Source of the DNA: Aquabacterium sp. A3
GTDB taxonomy: Bacteria > Pseudomonadota > Gammaproteobacteria > Burkholderiales > Burkholderiaceae_C
Length of the DNA: 64,000 bases
Direction: 5' to 3'
Assembly: GCF_038069945.1 (NCBI RefSeq)
Contig: NZ_JBBPEV010000007.1
Location: forward strand, 1-64,000
The first letter of the stretch is position 1; every line of letters starts with the position of its first letter. Position numbers and translations under genes: made by a program. Under the pieces are notes generated by a model. That model made no database searches, had not been told where the DNA came from, and saw only the letters and a list, made by a program, of their open reading frames with translations. Below, one piece after another: positions 1 through 9,084 of the stretch.

Positions 1-44
1 GTCTTCTTGGTCGACAGGTTCAATCCCAGGCTGACTTGCTTCAT
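1..44 (-). CDS. Transposase N-terminus (partial), IS5-family-like
   Basis: Reading right to left from an ATG at 44, preceded by AAGGAC, the frame gives MKQVSLGLNLSTKKT and then leaves the window. This opening resembles IS5-type transposases, which continue with a basic stretch and a conserved VVPWA motif that would lie outside. Only 14 codons are visible, so family assignment depends on a short match. It lies inside the insertion-sequence end at 1-121 and points away from the restriction operon. Confidence 0.5.
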   Translation of the reverse strand, partial: MKQVSLGLNLSTKK

Positions 45-121
45 GTCCTTGCGCCACGTATCAACTTGACGACATCATCATGCAAGACTCGCGCCTTGAC
101 GGCGGGTTTTGCAGACCTTCC
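1..121 (-). mobile_element. End of an IS5-family-like insertion sequence, cut by the window edge
   Basis: The first 121 bases look like the transposase-proximal end of an insertion sequence that continues to the left of the window. On the minus strand, GGAAGGTCTGCAAAA (121 back to 107) resembles the terminal repeat of IS5-group elements, and 76 bases inside it a transposase-like reading frame starts. The outermost bases are followed by CTAG (122-125), which fits the YTAR target-site preference of the IS5 group. The other end is not visible, so the target duplication cannot be confirmed. The call rests on remembered family patterns. Confidence 0.5.
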
Positions 122-175
122 CTAGGCGTTCTGTCTACGTTCGAACTTCTGTGAGCTGCCGGTGACAATTACAAA

Positions 176-1921
176 ATGAACCAACAGGCCCTCTCCGCAT
201 TCATCTGGTCCGTCGCCGACCTGCTCCGTGGCGACTACAGACAATCCGATTACGGCAAGGTCATCTTGCCCTTCACCGTGTTGCGCCGCTTGGACTGCGT
301 GCTCGAAGCCACCAAGCCAGCCGTGCTCAAAGAGCTTGAAGCCAAGACGAAGATGGGCGTGAACCCCGAGCCCTTCCTGCTCAAGAAAACCGGGTTGAAG
401 TTCTTCAACCAATCGCCGCTGGACCTGCCCAAACTGCTGGGCGACCCCGACCACATCGCCCATAACCTGTTCACGTACGTGCAAGGGTTCTCGGCCGATG
501 TGCGCGACATCTTTGATCACTTTGCATTCCAGGCCCAGATCGACCGCCTGGCCAAGGCAGGGCTGCTGTACCAGGTGGCCGAGAAATTTGCCCAGATCGA
601 CTTGCATCCTGACAAGGTCAGCAACATGCAGATGGGCCTGGTGTTTGAAGAACTGATCCGTAAGTTCGCTGAAATCTCGAACGAAACGGCGGGGGAGCAC
701 TTCACCCCGCGCGAGGTGATCCGCCTCATGGTGGACCTGATCTTCATCGAAGACAGCGAAGCGCTGTCCGTGCCTGGCGTGGTGCGCACGCTGTACGACC
801 CGACCGCGGGCACCGGCGGCATGCTCAGCGTGGCAGGCGAATACCTGTCCGCCATGAACCCGCAGTCGCGCCTGACGGTGTACGGCCAGGAGCTGAACCC
901 CGAGTCGCACGCCATCTGCAAGGCCGACATGCTCATCAAGGGCCAAGACGTGGCCAACATCGCCTTCGGCAACACGCTGAGCGACGACGGCCACCCCACC
1001 ATGAAGTTCGACTACATGCTGGCCAACCCGCCCTTTGGCGTGGAATGGAAGAAGGTCGAAAAAGAAGTGCGCAAGGAGCACGAGCAACGCGGCTTCGATG
1101 GCCGCTTCGGCCCCGGCCTGCCGCGCGTGTCAGACGGCTCCATGCTGTTCCTGCTGCACTTGCTCAGCAAGATGCGCCCCGCCAAAGACGGCGGCAGCCG
1201 CTTCGGTATCGTGCTCAACGGCTCGCCCCTGTTCACGGGCGGCGCGGGCAGCGGCGAAAGCGAGATCCGCCGCTATGTGCTGGAAAACGACCTGGTCGAG
1301 GCCATCGTGGGCCTGCCGGGCGACATGTTCTACAACACGGGCATTGGCACCTACATCTGGGTCATCAGCAACCGCAAGCCTCAGGCCAGAGCGGGCAAGG
1401 TGCAGCTGATCGACGCCAGCGGCATGTGGCAGAAGATGCGCAAGAGCCTGGGCAGCAAACGCAAGGAGCTGAGCGACGCCCACATCGACCACATCACCCA
1501 GCTGTTCGGCCGCTTTGAAGAAGCCACGGGTGGCGACGGCAAGCCCATCAGCCGCATCTTTGCCAACGAGGCCTTTGGCTACCACACCATCACCGTGGAG
1601 CGCCCGCTGCGCGATGCCGAGGGCAAGGTGGTGGTGGGCGAGAAGGGCAAGCAAAAAGGCAAGCCCCAGCCTGATTCCAGCCTGCGCGACACCGAGAACG
1701 TGCCCCTGACCGAAGACGTGGGCGAGTACTTCAAGCGCGAGGTGCTGCCCCATGCACCCGACGCCTGGATCGACCCTGAGAAGACCAAGGTGGGCTATGA
1801 AATTCCGTTCAACCGGCACTTTTATGTGTTCAAGCCACCGCGCCCGCTGGCCGAGATCGACGCCGACCTGAAGCGCACCACCGACCGCATCCTGGACATG
1901 ATCAAGGGGCTGTCGGCATGA
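176..1921 (+). CDS. hsdM: Type I restriction-modification DNA methyltransferase subunit HsdM
   Basis: 581 aa adenine-N6 methyltransferase subunit of a type I restriction-modification complex; with HsdS it protects host DNA by methylating the bipartite target. The N-terminal HsdM helical domain covers about residues 5-135 and the N6_Mtase domain about 145-470. The SAM-binding loop DPTAGTGG is near residue 207 and the catalytic NPPFG near 284. GEHFTPREV, typical of the family, is near 178. A Lys-rich insert lies near 490. The stop overlaps the hsdS start (ATGA at 1918-1921), so the two are translationally coupled. No strong Shine-Dalgarno sequence precedes the ATG. Confidence 0.96.
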   Translation: MNQQALSAFIWSVADLLRGDYRQSDYGKVILPFTVLRRLDCVLEATKPAVLKELEAKTKMGVNPEPFLLKKTGLKFFNQSPLDLPKLLGDPDHIAHNLFTYVQGFSADVRDIFDHFAFQAQIDRLAKAGLLYQVAEKFAQIDLHPDKVSNMQMGLVFEELIRKFAEISNETAGEHFTPREVIRLMVDLIFIEDSEALSVPGVVRTLYDPTAGTGGMLSVAGEYLSAMNPQSRLTVYGQELNPESHAICKADMLIKGQDVANIAFGNTLSDDGHPTMKFDYMLANPPFGVEWKKVEKEVRKEHEQRGFDGRFGPGLPRVSDGSMLFLLHLLSKMRPAKDGGSRFGIVLNGSPLFTGGAGSGESEIRRYVLENDLVEAIVGLPGDMFYNTGIGTYIWVISNRKPQARAGKVQLIDASGMWQKMRKSLGSKRKELSDAHIDHITQLFGRFEEATGGDGKPISRIFANEAFGYHTITVERPLRDAEGKVVVGEKGKQKGKPQPDSSLRDTENVPLTEDVGEYFKREVLPHAPDAWIDPEKTKVGYEIPFNRHFYVFKPPRPLAEIDADLKRTTDRILDMIKGLSA

Positions 1922-3189
1922 GCTTTCCGAGGTATCCGGCGTACAAGGAGAGTGGGGTTGAGTGGCTTGGAGCCGTTCCTGTCCACTGGGATGTGGCGCC
2001 ATACAAGCGCATGGTCTCTTTGCAGAATGGCTCTGACCACAAACACATTGAATGTGATGATGGTTACCCGGTGATTGGATCAGGTGGTCAATTTGCCTGC
2101 GCGTCGGAGTTCATGCATGACGGTGAGTCAGTTCTTCTCGGCCGCAAAGGGACCATCGACAAACCTTTGTACGTATCCGGCAAGTTCTGGACCGTTGACA
2201 CCATGTACTGGTCGAAGATCCAGCCGGGCGCATTCGGTCGATTCGCCTACTACTCGGCGCTAACGATTCCCTTCGGCTACTACTCGACCAACACAGCTCT
2301 TCCAAGCATGACGAAAAGTGTCTTGGAAGCACACTTGCTTGCCAGCCCGCCAGAGCAAGAGCAGGTTGCAATTGCAGCTTTCCTCGACCGCGAAACCGCC
2401 AAGATCGACGCCCTGGTGGCCGAGCAAGAGCAGCTCATCACCCTGCTCAAGGAAAAACGCCAGGCCGTCATCTCCCATGCCGTGACCAAGGGGCTGGACC
2501 CGTCGGTGCCGATGAAGGATTCGGGCGTCGAGTGGTTGGGGGAGGTGCCGGAGCATTGGCAGGTGAACAGGCTTCAGCGAGTCGTCAAGCCCGGTACATC
2601 AGTCACTTACGGCATCGTTCAGGCTGGCCCTGATTTCGAGGGCGGGATCCCATACATCAGAACGAGCGACATGGCTGGTGACGAGTTGCCAGTCGATGGT
2701 TATCCCAAAACATCCCCCGAAATCGACGCTTCTTATGCGCGGTCGAAGGTGTCTGCGGGCGATCTGGTCATTGCGATTCGTGCAACTGTTGGAAAGTGTC
2801 TTCCAGTGCCACAAGAGCTTGATGGGGCCAACTTGACGCAAGGAACAGCGCGTATCGCCCCCGGTCCAGACACCGATCCTGGATACCTGTTGTCCTTCAT
2901 CAATGGGAACGCATCACAGACTTACTTTGACCGAATGGCTAAGGGGGCGACCTTCAGAGAAATCACGCTGGAAGTCCTTAGAAAGACACCCGTCTTGGTG
3001 CCGCCGCTTGATGAACAGTCGCAAATCGCTTCGTGGGTAAAGCAGCAGTCTGAACAGTTTTCATCTCTGATACGCGAAGCCGAGGAAGCACAAGTTTTGC
3101 TGAAAGAACGCCGCTCCGCCCTCATCTCCGCCGCCGTCACCGGCCAGATCGACGTGCGCGGCCTGGCCCTTGCAAAAGAAGCCGCATGA
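1918..3189 (+). CDS. hsdS: Type I restriction-modification specificity subunit HsdS
   Basis: 423 aa subunit that recognises the bipartite DNA target and bridges two HsdM and two HsdR subunits. Two target-recognition domains of about 150 residues are each introduced by a repeated motif, [14 protein letters not shown] near residue 12 and [14 protein letters not shown] near 201. Each is followed by a conserved helical spacer ([20 protein letters not shown] and [13 protein letters not shown]). The recognition-domain DNA is visibly less GC-rich than hsdM, as expected for a gene that recombines. The start overlaps hsdM by ATGA, and the end overlaps the next gene the same way. Confidence 0.95.
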   Translation: MSFPRYPAYKESGVEWLGAVPVHWDVAPYKRMVSLQNGSDHKHIECDDGYPVIGSGGQFACASEFMHDGESVLLGRKGTIDKPLYVSGKFWTVDTMYWSKIQPGAFGRFAYYSALTIPFGYYSTNTALPSMTKSVLEAHLLASPPEQEQVAIAAFLDRETAKIDALVAEQEQLITLLKEKRQAVISHAVTKGLDPSVPMKDSGVEWLGEVPEHWQVNRLQRVVKPGTSVTYGIVQAGPDFEGGIPYIRTSDMAGDELPVDGYPKTSPEIDASYARSKVSAGDLVIAIRATVGKCLPVPQELDGANLTQGTARIAPGPDTDPGYLLSFINGNASQTYFDRMAKGATFREITLEVLRKTPVLVPPLDEQSQIASWVKQQSEQFSSLIREAEEAQVLLKERRSALISAAVTGQIDVRGLALAKEAA

Positions 3190-4046
3190 CCCCCACCCCA
3201 CAAACCATCCAGATCTACCTGCCCGGTGGCGACCCGCGCGGCATCCGCGTGGCCGAAGTCACCACGCGCATCGTGCAGGTCATCGAGGTGCCGCGCAGCC
3301 TGCTGCCCGCCTTCCAGACCATGCCCGAGAGCACCCAGGTGGCGGTGTACTTCCTGGTGGGCGAGTCTGACGACGGCACCGAGCGCCGCGTGTACGTGGG
3401 CCAAACCGGCGACCTGCCCACCCGCCTGAAAGAACACAACCGGGCCAAGCCCTTCTGGCAACGCGCGCTGGTGCTGGTGTCTCGCACCCACAGCCTCACG
3501 CAAACACACGCGCTGTTTCTGGAATGGCACTGCCTGCAGGCCATCCGAACGGCGGGCCGCTTCACCGATGAAAACGGCAACGGCGGCTCGCGCCCCCACA
3601 CGCCCCCGCCCATGGAGGCCGACTGCCTGGAGATGTTCGACACCGGCCGTACCCTGCTGGCCACGCTGGGCTTCTCGCTGTTCGACCCGGTGGCCAGCGC
3701 GGGCGAGGCCGGCCAAGCCCCCGAGGTGTTCGTGTGCGAGGCCGCTGGCGCCAAGGGCCGTGGCCAGTACACCGAAGAAGGCTTCGTGGTGCTGCAAGGC
3801 TCGGTGGGCCGGCTGCAAAGCGTGCCGTCCATCCAGGGCACCTCAGACGACAACTTCCGCCAGCGCCTGCTGGAGCAAGGCGTGATGCGCGCCGAGGGCG
3901 ACACCGTCGTCTTCCAGAGCGACCACCTGTTCCGCTCGCCCAGCATGGCAGCGGTGGCGCTGCTGGGCCGCACGGCCAACGGCTGGCTGGAGTGGAAGAC
4001 GCCCGAGGGGCGCACGCTGGACGAGGTCAAAAGGCAGTCAAGCTGA
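3186..4046 (+). CDS. GIY-YIG nuclease-domain protein with C-terminal DUF4357
   Basis: 286 aa. A GIY-YIG-like nuclease core lies at about residues 55-115, with the second-strand motif RRVYVGQTGDLPTRLKEHN (YVG, catalytic Arg, His-Asn). The C-terminus (SPSMAAVALLGRTANGWLEW, near 255) is a DUF4357-type domain. Proteins of this build are frequent passengers in type I restriction operons. It is coupled to hsdS by an ATGA overlap and so probably made with the restriction complex. Whether it cleaves DNA, or assists or limits restriction, cannot be told from sequence. Confidence 0.85.
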   Translation: MTPTPQTIQIYLPGGDPRGIRVAEVTTRIVQVIEVPRSLLPAFQTMPESTQVAVYFLVGESDDGTERRVYVGQTGDLPTRLKEHNRAKPFWQRALVLVSRTHSLTQTHALFLEWHCLQAIRTAGRFTDENGNGGSRPHTPPPMEADCLEMFDTGRTLLATLGFSLFDPVASAGEAGQAPEVFVCEAAGAKGRGQYTEEGFVVLQGSVGRLQSVPSIQGTSDDNFRQRLLEQGVMRAEGDTVVFQSDHLFRSPSMAAVALLGRTANGWLEWKTPEGRTLDEVKRQSS

Positions 4047-4132
4047 CAGTTTTGGACTTTTTTCTACAAAACATTGTTGATTTGTGCTGATAATGTGGTG
4101 TCTGAAGTCGATTTCCGGCCCAGACGTCAACC
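4047..4132 (+). promoter_or_regulatory. AT-rich gap, possible internal promoter before the ATPase/TOPRIM pair
   Basis: These 86 bases interrupt an otherwise overlapping operon and are clearly richer in A and T than their surroundings. GATAAT at 4089-4094 is a good -10 candidate. No convincing -35 lies at the usual distance, so the promoter would be activator-dependent or weak. An own promoter would let the downstream pair be expressed apart from hsdM and hsdS. Confidence 0.3.
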
Positions 4133-5326
4133 ATGCTGCATCGCTACGCCTTTTCCAATTTCCAGAGCTTTCGTGAATCGACCGAGGTGAACTTGCGCTT
4201 GAACCGCAAGGTGCCTCAGGTCGGTTGGGACGTGGTTTCTGTTGGTGGACACCGGCTCAGCACCGTGGCCGCCGTGATCGGTGCCAACGGTTCGGGCAAG
4301 ACGGCCTTGCTCAAGCCGGTGGTGTTCTTGGCGTGGTTCTTGAAAAACTCCTTCCACGCGCAGGTTGACGCGCCCATCCCAGTCACGCCCCATTTCAGTT
4401 CCCCCAATGAGCCCACCGAGTTCGAGGTGGAAGCTGAGGGCCTGGATGGCCAAATGTGGCGCTACGTGCTGAGGCTGACACAGCAGCGTGTGTTGCACGA
4501 GGCGCTGTATCAGCAAAAGGTCAAGGGCTTCAGCTACGTGTTCGTGCGCGAGTGGGACGAATCAGCGCAGCATTACCAGGTCAAGCAGCAAGACTTCGGC
4601 ATGGCCCCATCCGAAGCCCGCAAGGTGCGCCCCAATGCCTCGTTGATCTCGACTGCTGCCCAGTACGGTGTTGAACAGGCACAAATGTTCACCCGCATCC
4701 ACCTGCAGACGAATGTGGTGGCCAACGGCCGAATGCCCTTCAGGGCTGACAGGGACTTGCCTGCGGCAGCCAAGCACTTCGCGCTCAACCAAGCGCAGCA
4801 AACCCAAATGGCGTCGTTGCTCAAGGCCTGGGATTTGGGCCTGAGCGATGTGCAAGTACGCGAGCACACACTGCAAATGCCTGGCGAAGAGCCTCAGAAG
4901 GTTTGGCTGCCATTTGGCTTGCACACCGACCGCAACGGCCGCTCGCAAGAGCTTTCGCTTTTTGATGAGTCGAGCGGCACGCAAAGCGCATTCGTGCTGC
5001 TGGCGCGTTTGCTGCCAGCTTTGGCAGATGGCGGCTTGGTGGTCATCGATGAGTTCGAGAACGACCTGCATCCCCACATGCTGGAGCCCATCCTCGACCT
5101 GTTTGCCAACGAGGAAACCAACCCTCACCAAGCGCAAATCATCTTCACCTGCCACGCCATGGAGGTGCTCAATGTGCTGCACAAATCTCAAGTGATGTTG
5201 GTTGAGAAGAACGAGGATTGCGAAAGCACCGCCTGGCGCATGGACAGCATCCTGGGCATTCGCAACGACGATAACTTCTACGCCAAATACATGGCCGGCG
5301 CCTATGGCGCGGTGCCGCAGTTCTGA
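4133..5326 (+). CDS. AAA family ATPase, RloA/AbiLi-like defence ATPase
   Basis: 397 aa ABC/AAA15-type ATPase. The N-terminus (YAFSNFQSFRE) is the usual start of COG1106-like ATPases. Walker A is VIGANGSGKTALL near residue 47. The signature-like region is ELSLFDESSGTQ near 278. Walker B is GGLVVIDEFENDLHPHML near 302, and a conserved His follows in FTCHAMEVL. The TOPRIM protein begins inside its stop codon (TGATG). ATPase plus small TOPRIM protein is the architecture of RloA/RloB and lactococcal AbiL abortive-infection systems. The position inside a type I restriction operon supports a phage-defence role; the function is inferred. Confidence 0.85.
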   Translation: MLHRYAFSNFQSFRESTEVNLRLNRKVPQVGWDVVSVGGHRLSTVAAVIGANGSGKTALLKPVVFLAWFLKNSFHAQVDAPIPVTPHFSSPNEPTEFEVEAEGLDGQMWRYVLRLTQQRVLHEALYQQKVKGFSYVFVREWDESAQHYQVKQQDFGMAPSEARKVRPNASLISTAAQYGVEQAQMFTRIHLQTNVVANGRMPFRADRDLPAAAKHFALNQAQQTQMASLLKAWDLGLSDVQVREHTLQMPGEEPQKVWLPFGLHTDRNGRSQELSLFDESSGTQSAFVLLARLLPALADGGLVVIDEFENDLHPHMLEPILDLFANEETNPHQAQIIFTCHAMEVLNVLHKSQVMLVEKNEDCESTAWRMDSILGIRNDDNFYAKYMAGAYGAVPQF

Positions 5327-5841
5327 TGGCCCAGCGCAAAGTCGATCATCCTGCCCGGCAACAACGCCGAACGGCGTTGCTCGTTGGTGAGGGCCTTGCC
5401 GAACAGGTCTTTCTGACCCACCTTAAGGCGTTGTATGTGGCTCGTGGGCACAAGCAGATCACGGTTAAAAACGCCAAGGGCAAGGGTGGAGCCCATGTGC
5501 TCGACTACACCCGGCGACAAGGCCTGCAGGCTGCGTTCGACGAGAAGGCCGCTTTGTTGGATACCGACACCGATTGGGACGACGAGCAACGTGCGTTGGC
5601 CAAGAAGTGGGGCATCGAGGTGATTGAAGCGCAGCCTTGCCTGGAGGCATTGCTGCTGCGAATCGCAGGCCAGCGCGTGCCCCATGGCACAGAACCCTGC
5701 AAGAAGGCGTTTGCTAAGCAATTTGGCGCACCAGCCCACGAGGCGGCTGTTCTTGAGCGGCATTTCACGCAGGCAGTGCTGGACAAGGCGAGGGCCACCC
5801 TGCCTGCCTTGGAGCAACTGGTGCAGTTTCTGCTGCGCTGA
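5326..5841 (+). CDS. TOPRIM nuclease-like protein, RloB/AbiLii-like
   Basis: 171 aa. The N-terminus RTALLVGEGLAEQVFL carries the TOPRIM glutamate, and DTDTDWDDEQR near residue 80 carries the acidic DxD. CLEALLLRI near 103 matches the 'E-x-W/L' helix region of RloB-like proteins. Somewhat short for the family (often about 200 aa). The start codon shares one base with the ATPase stop. In known two-gene systems of this type the ATPase is thought to control a TOPRIM nuclease acting on DNA or RNA of infected cells. Substrate unknown here. Confidence 0.75.
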   Translation: MAQRKVDHPARQQRRTALLVGEGLAEQVFLTHLKALYVARGHKQITVKNAKGKGGAHVLDYTRRQGLQAAFDEKAALLDTDTDWDDEQRALAKKWGIEVIEAQPCLEALLLRIAGQRVPHGTEPCKKAFAKQFGAPAHEAAVLERHFTQAVLDKARATLPALEQLVQFLLR

Positions 5842-5913
5842 ACCTGGCTTCAGGAGTCAGAAGACGCCATCTGGAGGCAAAATCAACCGATAAGAGGCCG
5901 ACAGGGGGGTCAC

Positions 5914-8900
5914 GTGGCTTTGCATTTGGAAGTTGAGTTCGAGAAAGACATCTGCCACCATCTGGCCGCCAATGGCTGGCTGTATGCAGAAGGCGATGCC
6001 AAGGGCTACGACACGCCGCGTGCCTTGTTCCCGGCCGATGTGCTGGCCTGGGTGCAAGCCACCCAACCCGATGCCTGGGCCACGCTGACCAAGGCCCACG
6101 GCACCCATGCCGAATCCATGCTGCTAGACCGCCTGCGCAAGCAGATGGACGACCGGGGCACGCTGGACGTGCTGCGCGTGGGCCTGGAAATGCTGGGCCT
6201 CAAAGCGCCACTGAAGATGGCCCAGTTCAAGCCCGCGCTGGACATGAACCCTGAGCTGCAGGCCCGCTACGCCGCCAACCGCCTGCGCGTGGTGCGCCAG
6301 GTGCGCACCAACCACGACGACATCATCGACCTGGTGCTGTTCTTGAACGGCATCCCTGTGGCCACGGCCGAGCTGAAGTCTGAGTTCACCCAGGGCATCA
6401 ACGAGGCGGTGGAGCAATACAAGTTCGACCGCACGCCGAAGCCCAAGGGCAAGGCCTTTGCCGAGCCCCTGCTCGACTTCCCCCGTGGGGCGCTGGTGCA
6501 CTTCGCCGTCACCAACCGCACGGTGATGATGACGACCAAGCTGCAAGGCCCCAGCACCTATTTCTTGCCCTTCAACATGGGCGACCACGGCGCGGCAGGC
6601 AACCCGCCCAACGGTAAGGGCCACCGCACAAGCTACCTGTGGGAACAGGTGTGGCAGCGCGACAGCTGGCTGGAAATCATCGCCCGCTACCTGGTGACGA
6701 AGAAGGACGACAAGAAGCGCCCGGTGGGCTACTTGTTCCCCCGGTATCACCAGCTCGATGCCACCCGCAAGCTGGTGCAGGCGGTGCTGGCCGAAGGTGT
6801 GGGGCAGAAGTACCTGATCCAGCACAGCGCGGGCAGCGGCAAGACCAACTCGATTGCCTGGACGGCGCACTTCCTGGCCGACCTGCACGACGCGGCCAAC
6901 AACAAGTTGTTCAGCACCGTGCTGGTGGTGAGCGACCGCACCGTGCTCGACACCCAGCTGCAAGAAGCCATCTTCGACTTCGAACGCACGGCGGGCGTGG
7001 TGGCCACCATCAAGGGCGAAAGCCAGAGCAAGAGCGGAGAGCTGGCCGAAGCCCTGTCAGGCGGCAAGAAGATCGTGGTGTGCACCATCCAGACGTTTCC
7101 GTTTGCGCTCAAAGCCGTGCAAGAGCTGGCGGCCACGCAAGGCAAGCGCTTTGCCGTGATCGCCGACGAAGCCCACAGCTCGCAAACCGGCGAGGCCGCA
7201 GGCAAGCTCAAGCAGGTGCTTTATGGGCAACTGAGCGCCCAAGAGCTGCAAGACCTGGCCGATGGCGGCGAGCTGAGCACCGAAGACATCCTGGCCGCAC
7301 AGATGACGGCCAAAGCCGGCGAAGCGGGCGCCCCTTCGGCCGTGACCTATGTGGCCTTCACCGCCACGCCCAAGGCCAAGACGCTGGAGCTGTTTGGCCG
7401 CAAGCCCAACCCTGACCAGCCCGCCGGCCCTGACAACCTGCCCGCGCCGTTTCACGTCTATTCGATGCGCCAGGCCATCGAAGAGGGCTTCATCCTCGAC
7501 GTGCTGAAGAACTACACCTCGTACAAGCTGGCCTTCAAGCTGGCCCACAACGGCAAGGAGTGGGACGACAAAGAGGTCGAGCGCAGCGAAGCCCTCAAAG
7601 GCCTGATGCGCTGGGTGCGCCTGCACCCCTACAACATTGCCCAGAAGGTGCAGGTGGTGGTGGAGCACTTCCTGGAGAACGTGCAGCCGCTGCTCAAGGG
7701 GCATGCCAAGGCCATGGTGGTGGTGGGCAGCCGCGTGGAGGCCGTGCGCTGGAAGCTGGCGGTGGACGACTACATCAAGGCCCAGGGCTACGCGCTGGGC
7801 ACCCTGGTGGCCTATTCCGGCGAGGTGAACGACCCGAAGGCGCTGCCCGAGCCGGTCACCGAAAACAGCACCCAGTTGAACCCGGGCTTGAAGGGCCGCG
7901 ACATCCGTGATGCCTTCGCCACCGACGAGTTCCAGATCCTGCTGGTGGCCAACAAGTTCCAGACCGGCTTTGACCAACCCTTGCTGTGCGGCATGTACGT
8001 CGACAAGAAGCTGGCGGGCATCCAGGCCGTGCAGACCTTGTCGCGTCTGAACCGGGCCTACAACGGCCCGCACGGGCTGAAGGACACCACCTACATCCTC
8101 GACTTCGCCAACGATCCGCAAGAAATCCTGGCGGCCTTCCAGACCTACTTTGAGACCGCCGAGCTGGCCGGCGTGACCGACCCGAACATCATCTTCGACC
8201 TGCGCGCCAAGCTGGATGCCACCGGCCACTACGACGACTTCGAGGTGGAGCGCGTGGTACAGGTGGAGCTGAACCCCAAGGCCACGCAGGCCCAACTGGT
8301 GGCCGCCATCGAACCAGTGGCCGACCGGCTGCTCAAGCGTTTCAAAGTAGCCACTGAGGCGTTCAAGGCGGCATCTGAGAAGCTGCCCGGTGGCGAGCTG
8401 GGCCCGGATGGCCAGGCCGCCAAGGACGAACTGGAAGCCCTGACGCTGTTCAAGCGCGACCTGGGCACCTTCGTGCGTGTGTATGCCTTCTTGTCGCAGA
8501 TGTTCGACTACGGCAACACGGCCATCGAGAAGCGGTCGATCTTCTTCAAACGCCTGATGCCCTTGCTGGACTTTGGCAAAGAGCGTGAAGGGGTGGACCT
8601 GTCCAAAGTGATCCTGACGCACCATAAGCTCAAGAAGCAGGGTGGAGCAGCCCTGGTGCTGGGCGAGGTGGATGGCGAGTACAAGCTCGACCCGATGACG
8701 GCTCCAGGCACAGGCCAGATCCAGGACAAGGAAAAGATCAAGCTGTCTGAGATCGTGCAGAAGGTGAACGACCTGTTCGATGGCGAACTGACCGAACACG
8801 ACATGCTTGCCTTTGTTGACAACATCAAGGGCAAGATGATGGAGTCGGATCTGTTGGTTCAACAGGCCATGAACAACACCAAAGAGCAGTTCAGCAACTC

Positions 8901-9084
8901 ACCAGACTTCACGGCGGAACAACTCAACGCCATCATCGATGCTTTTGATGCTTTCTCGACCATGAGCAAGCAGGCGCTTGATTCAGACAAGGTGCGCCAA
9001 GGCCTGAAGCACATATTGCTCGGACCGGCGGAGCTGTATGAGTCTTTGCGGAGCAGGGGGATGACGTCGCGCCAAGCTCAGTAG
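5914..9084 (+). CDS. hsdR: Type I restriction endonuclease motor subunit HsdR
   Basis: 1056 aa ATP-dependent translocase and nuclease that cleaves unmodified DNA with HsdM and HsdS. The N-terminal HSDR_N PD-(D/E)XK nuclease domain has the catalytic ELK at about 152-154. The helicase motor has Walker A HSAGSGKTNS near 306, a DEAH box IADEAHSSQ near 415 and the motif III-like FTATPKAKT near 480. QTLSRLNRAYNGPHG near 708 is the motif VI arginine region. The GTG start at 5914 is preceded by AGGGGGGT, a strong ribosome-binding site. It lies 72 bases after the TOPRIM gene and ends 7 bases inside the convergent HNH gene. Confidence 0.96.
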   Translation: MALHLEVEFEKDICHHLAANGWLYAEGDAKGYDTPRALFPADVLAWVQATQPDAWATLTKAHGTHAESMLLDRLRKQMDDRGTLDVLRVGLEMLGLKAPLKMAQFKPALDMNPELQARYAANRLRVVRQVRTNHDDIIDLVLFLNGIPVATAELKSEFTQGINEAVEQYKFDRTPKPKGKAFAEPLLDFPRGALVHFAVTNRTVMMTTKLQGPSTYFLPFNMGDHGAAGNPPNGKGHRTSYLWEQVWQRDSWLEIIARYLVTKKDDKKRPVGYLFPRYHQLDATRKLVQAVLAEGVGQKYLIQHSAGSGKTNSIAWTAHFLADLHDAANNKLFSTVLVVSDRTVLDTQLQEAIFDFERTAGVVATIKGESQSKSGELAEALSGGKKIVVCTIQTFPFALKAVQELAATQGKRFAVIADEAHSSQTGEAAGKLKQVLYGQLSAQELQDLADGGELSTEDILAAQMTAKAGEAGAPSAVTYVAFTATPKAKTLELFGRKPNPDQPAGPDNLPAPFHVYSMRQAIEEGFILDVLKNYTSYKLAFKLAHNGKEWDDKEVERSEALKGLMRWVRLHPYNIAQKVQVVVEHFLENVQPLLKGHAKAMVVVGSRVEAVRWKLAVDDYIKAQGYALGTLVAYSGEVNDPKALPEPVTENSTQLNPGLKGRDIRDAFATDEFQILLVANKFQTGFDQPLLCGMYVDKKLAGIQAVQTLSRLNRAYNGPHGLKDTTYILDFANDPQEILAAFQTYFETAELAGVTDPNIIFDLRAKLDATGHYDDFEVERVVQVELNPKATQAQLVAAIEPVADRLLKRFKVATEAFKAASEKLPGGELGPDGQAAKDELEALTLFKRDLGTFVRVYAFLSQMFDYGNTAIEKRSIFFKRLMPLLDFGKEREGVDLSKVILTHHKLKKQGGAALVLGEVDGEYKLDPMTAPGTGQIQDKEKIKLSEIVQKVNDLFDGELTEHDMLAFVDNIKGKMMESDLLVQQAMNNTKEQFSNSPDFTAEQLNAIIDAFDAFSTMSKQALDSDKVRQGLKHILLGPAELYESLRSRGMTSRQAQ

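Noticed and set aside
4133..5841. Gabija- or Septu-type defence system for the ATPase pair
   Set aside because: Gabija has a UvrD-like helicase partner and Septu an HNH partner; here the partner is a small TOPRIM protein, which fits RloA/RloB or AbiL better.
7057..8862. About 600-codon frame antisense to hsdR
   Set aside because: Shadow of the hsdR frame; sequence has no family features.
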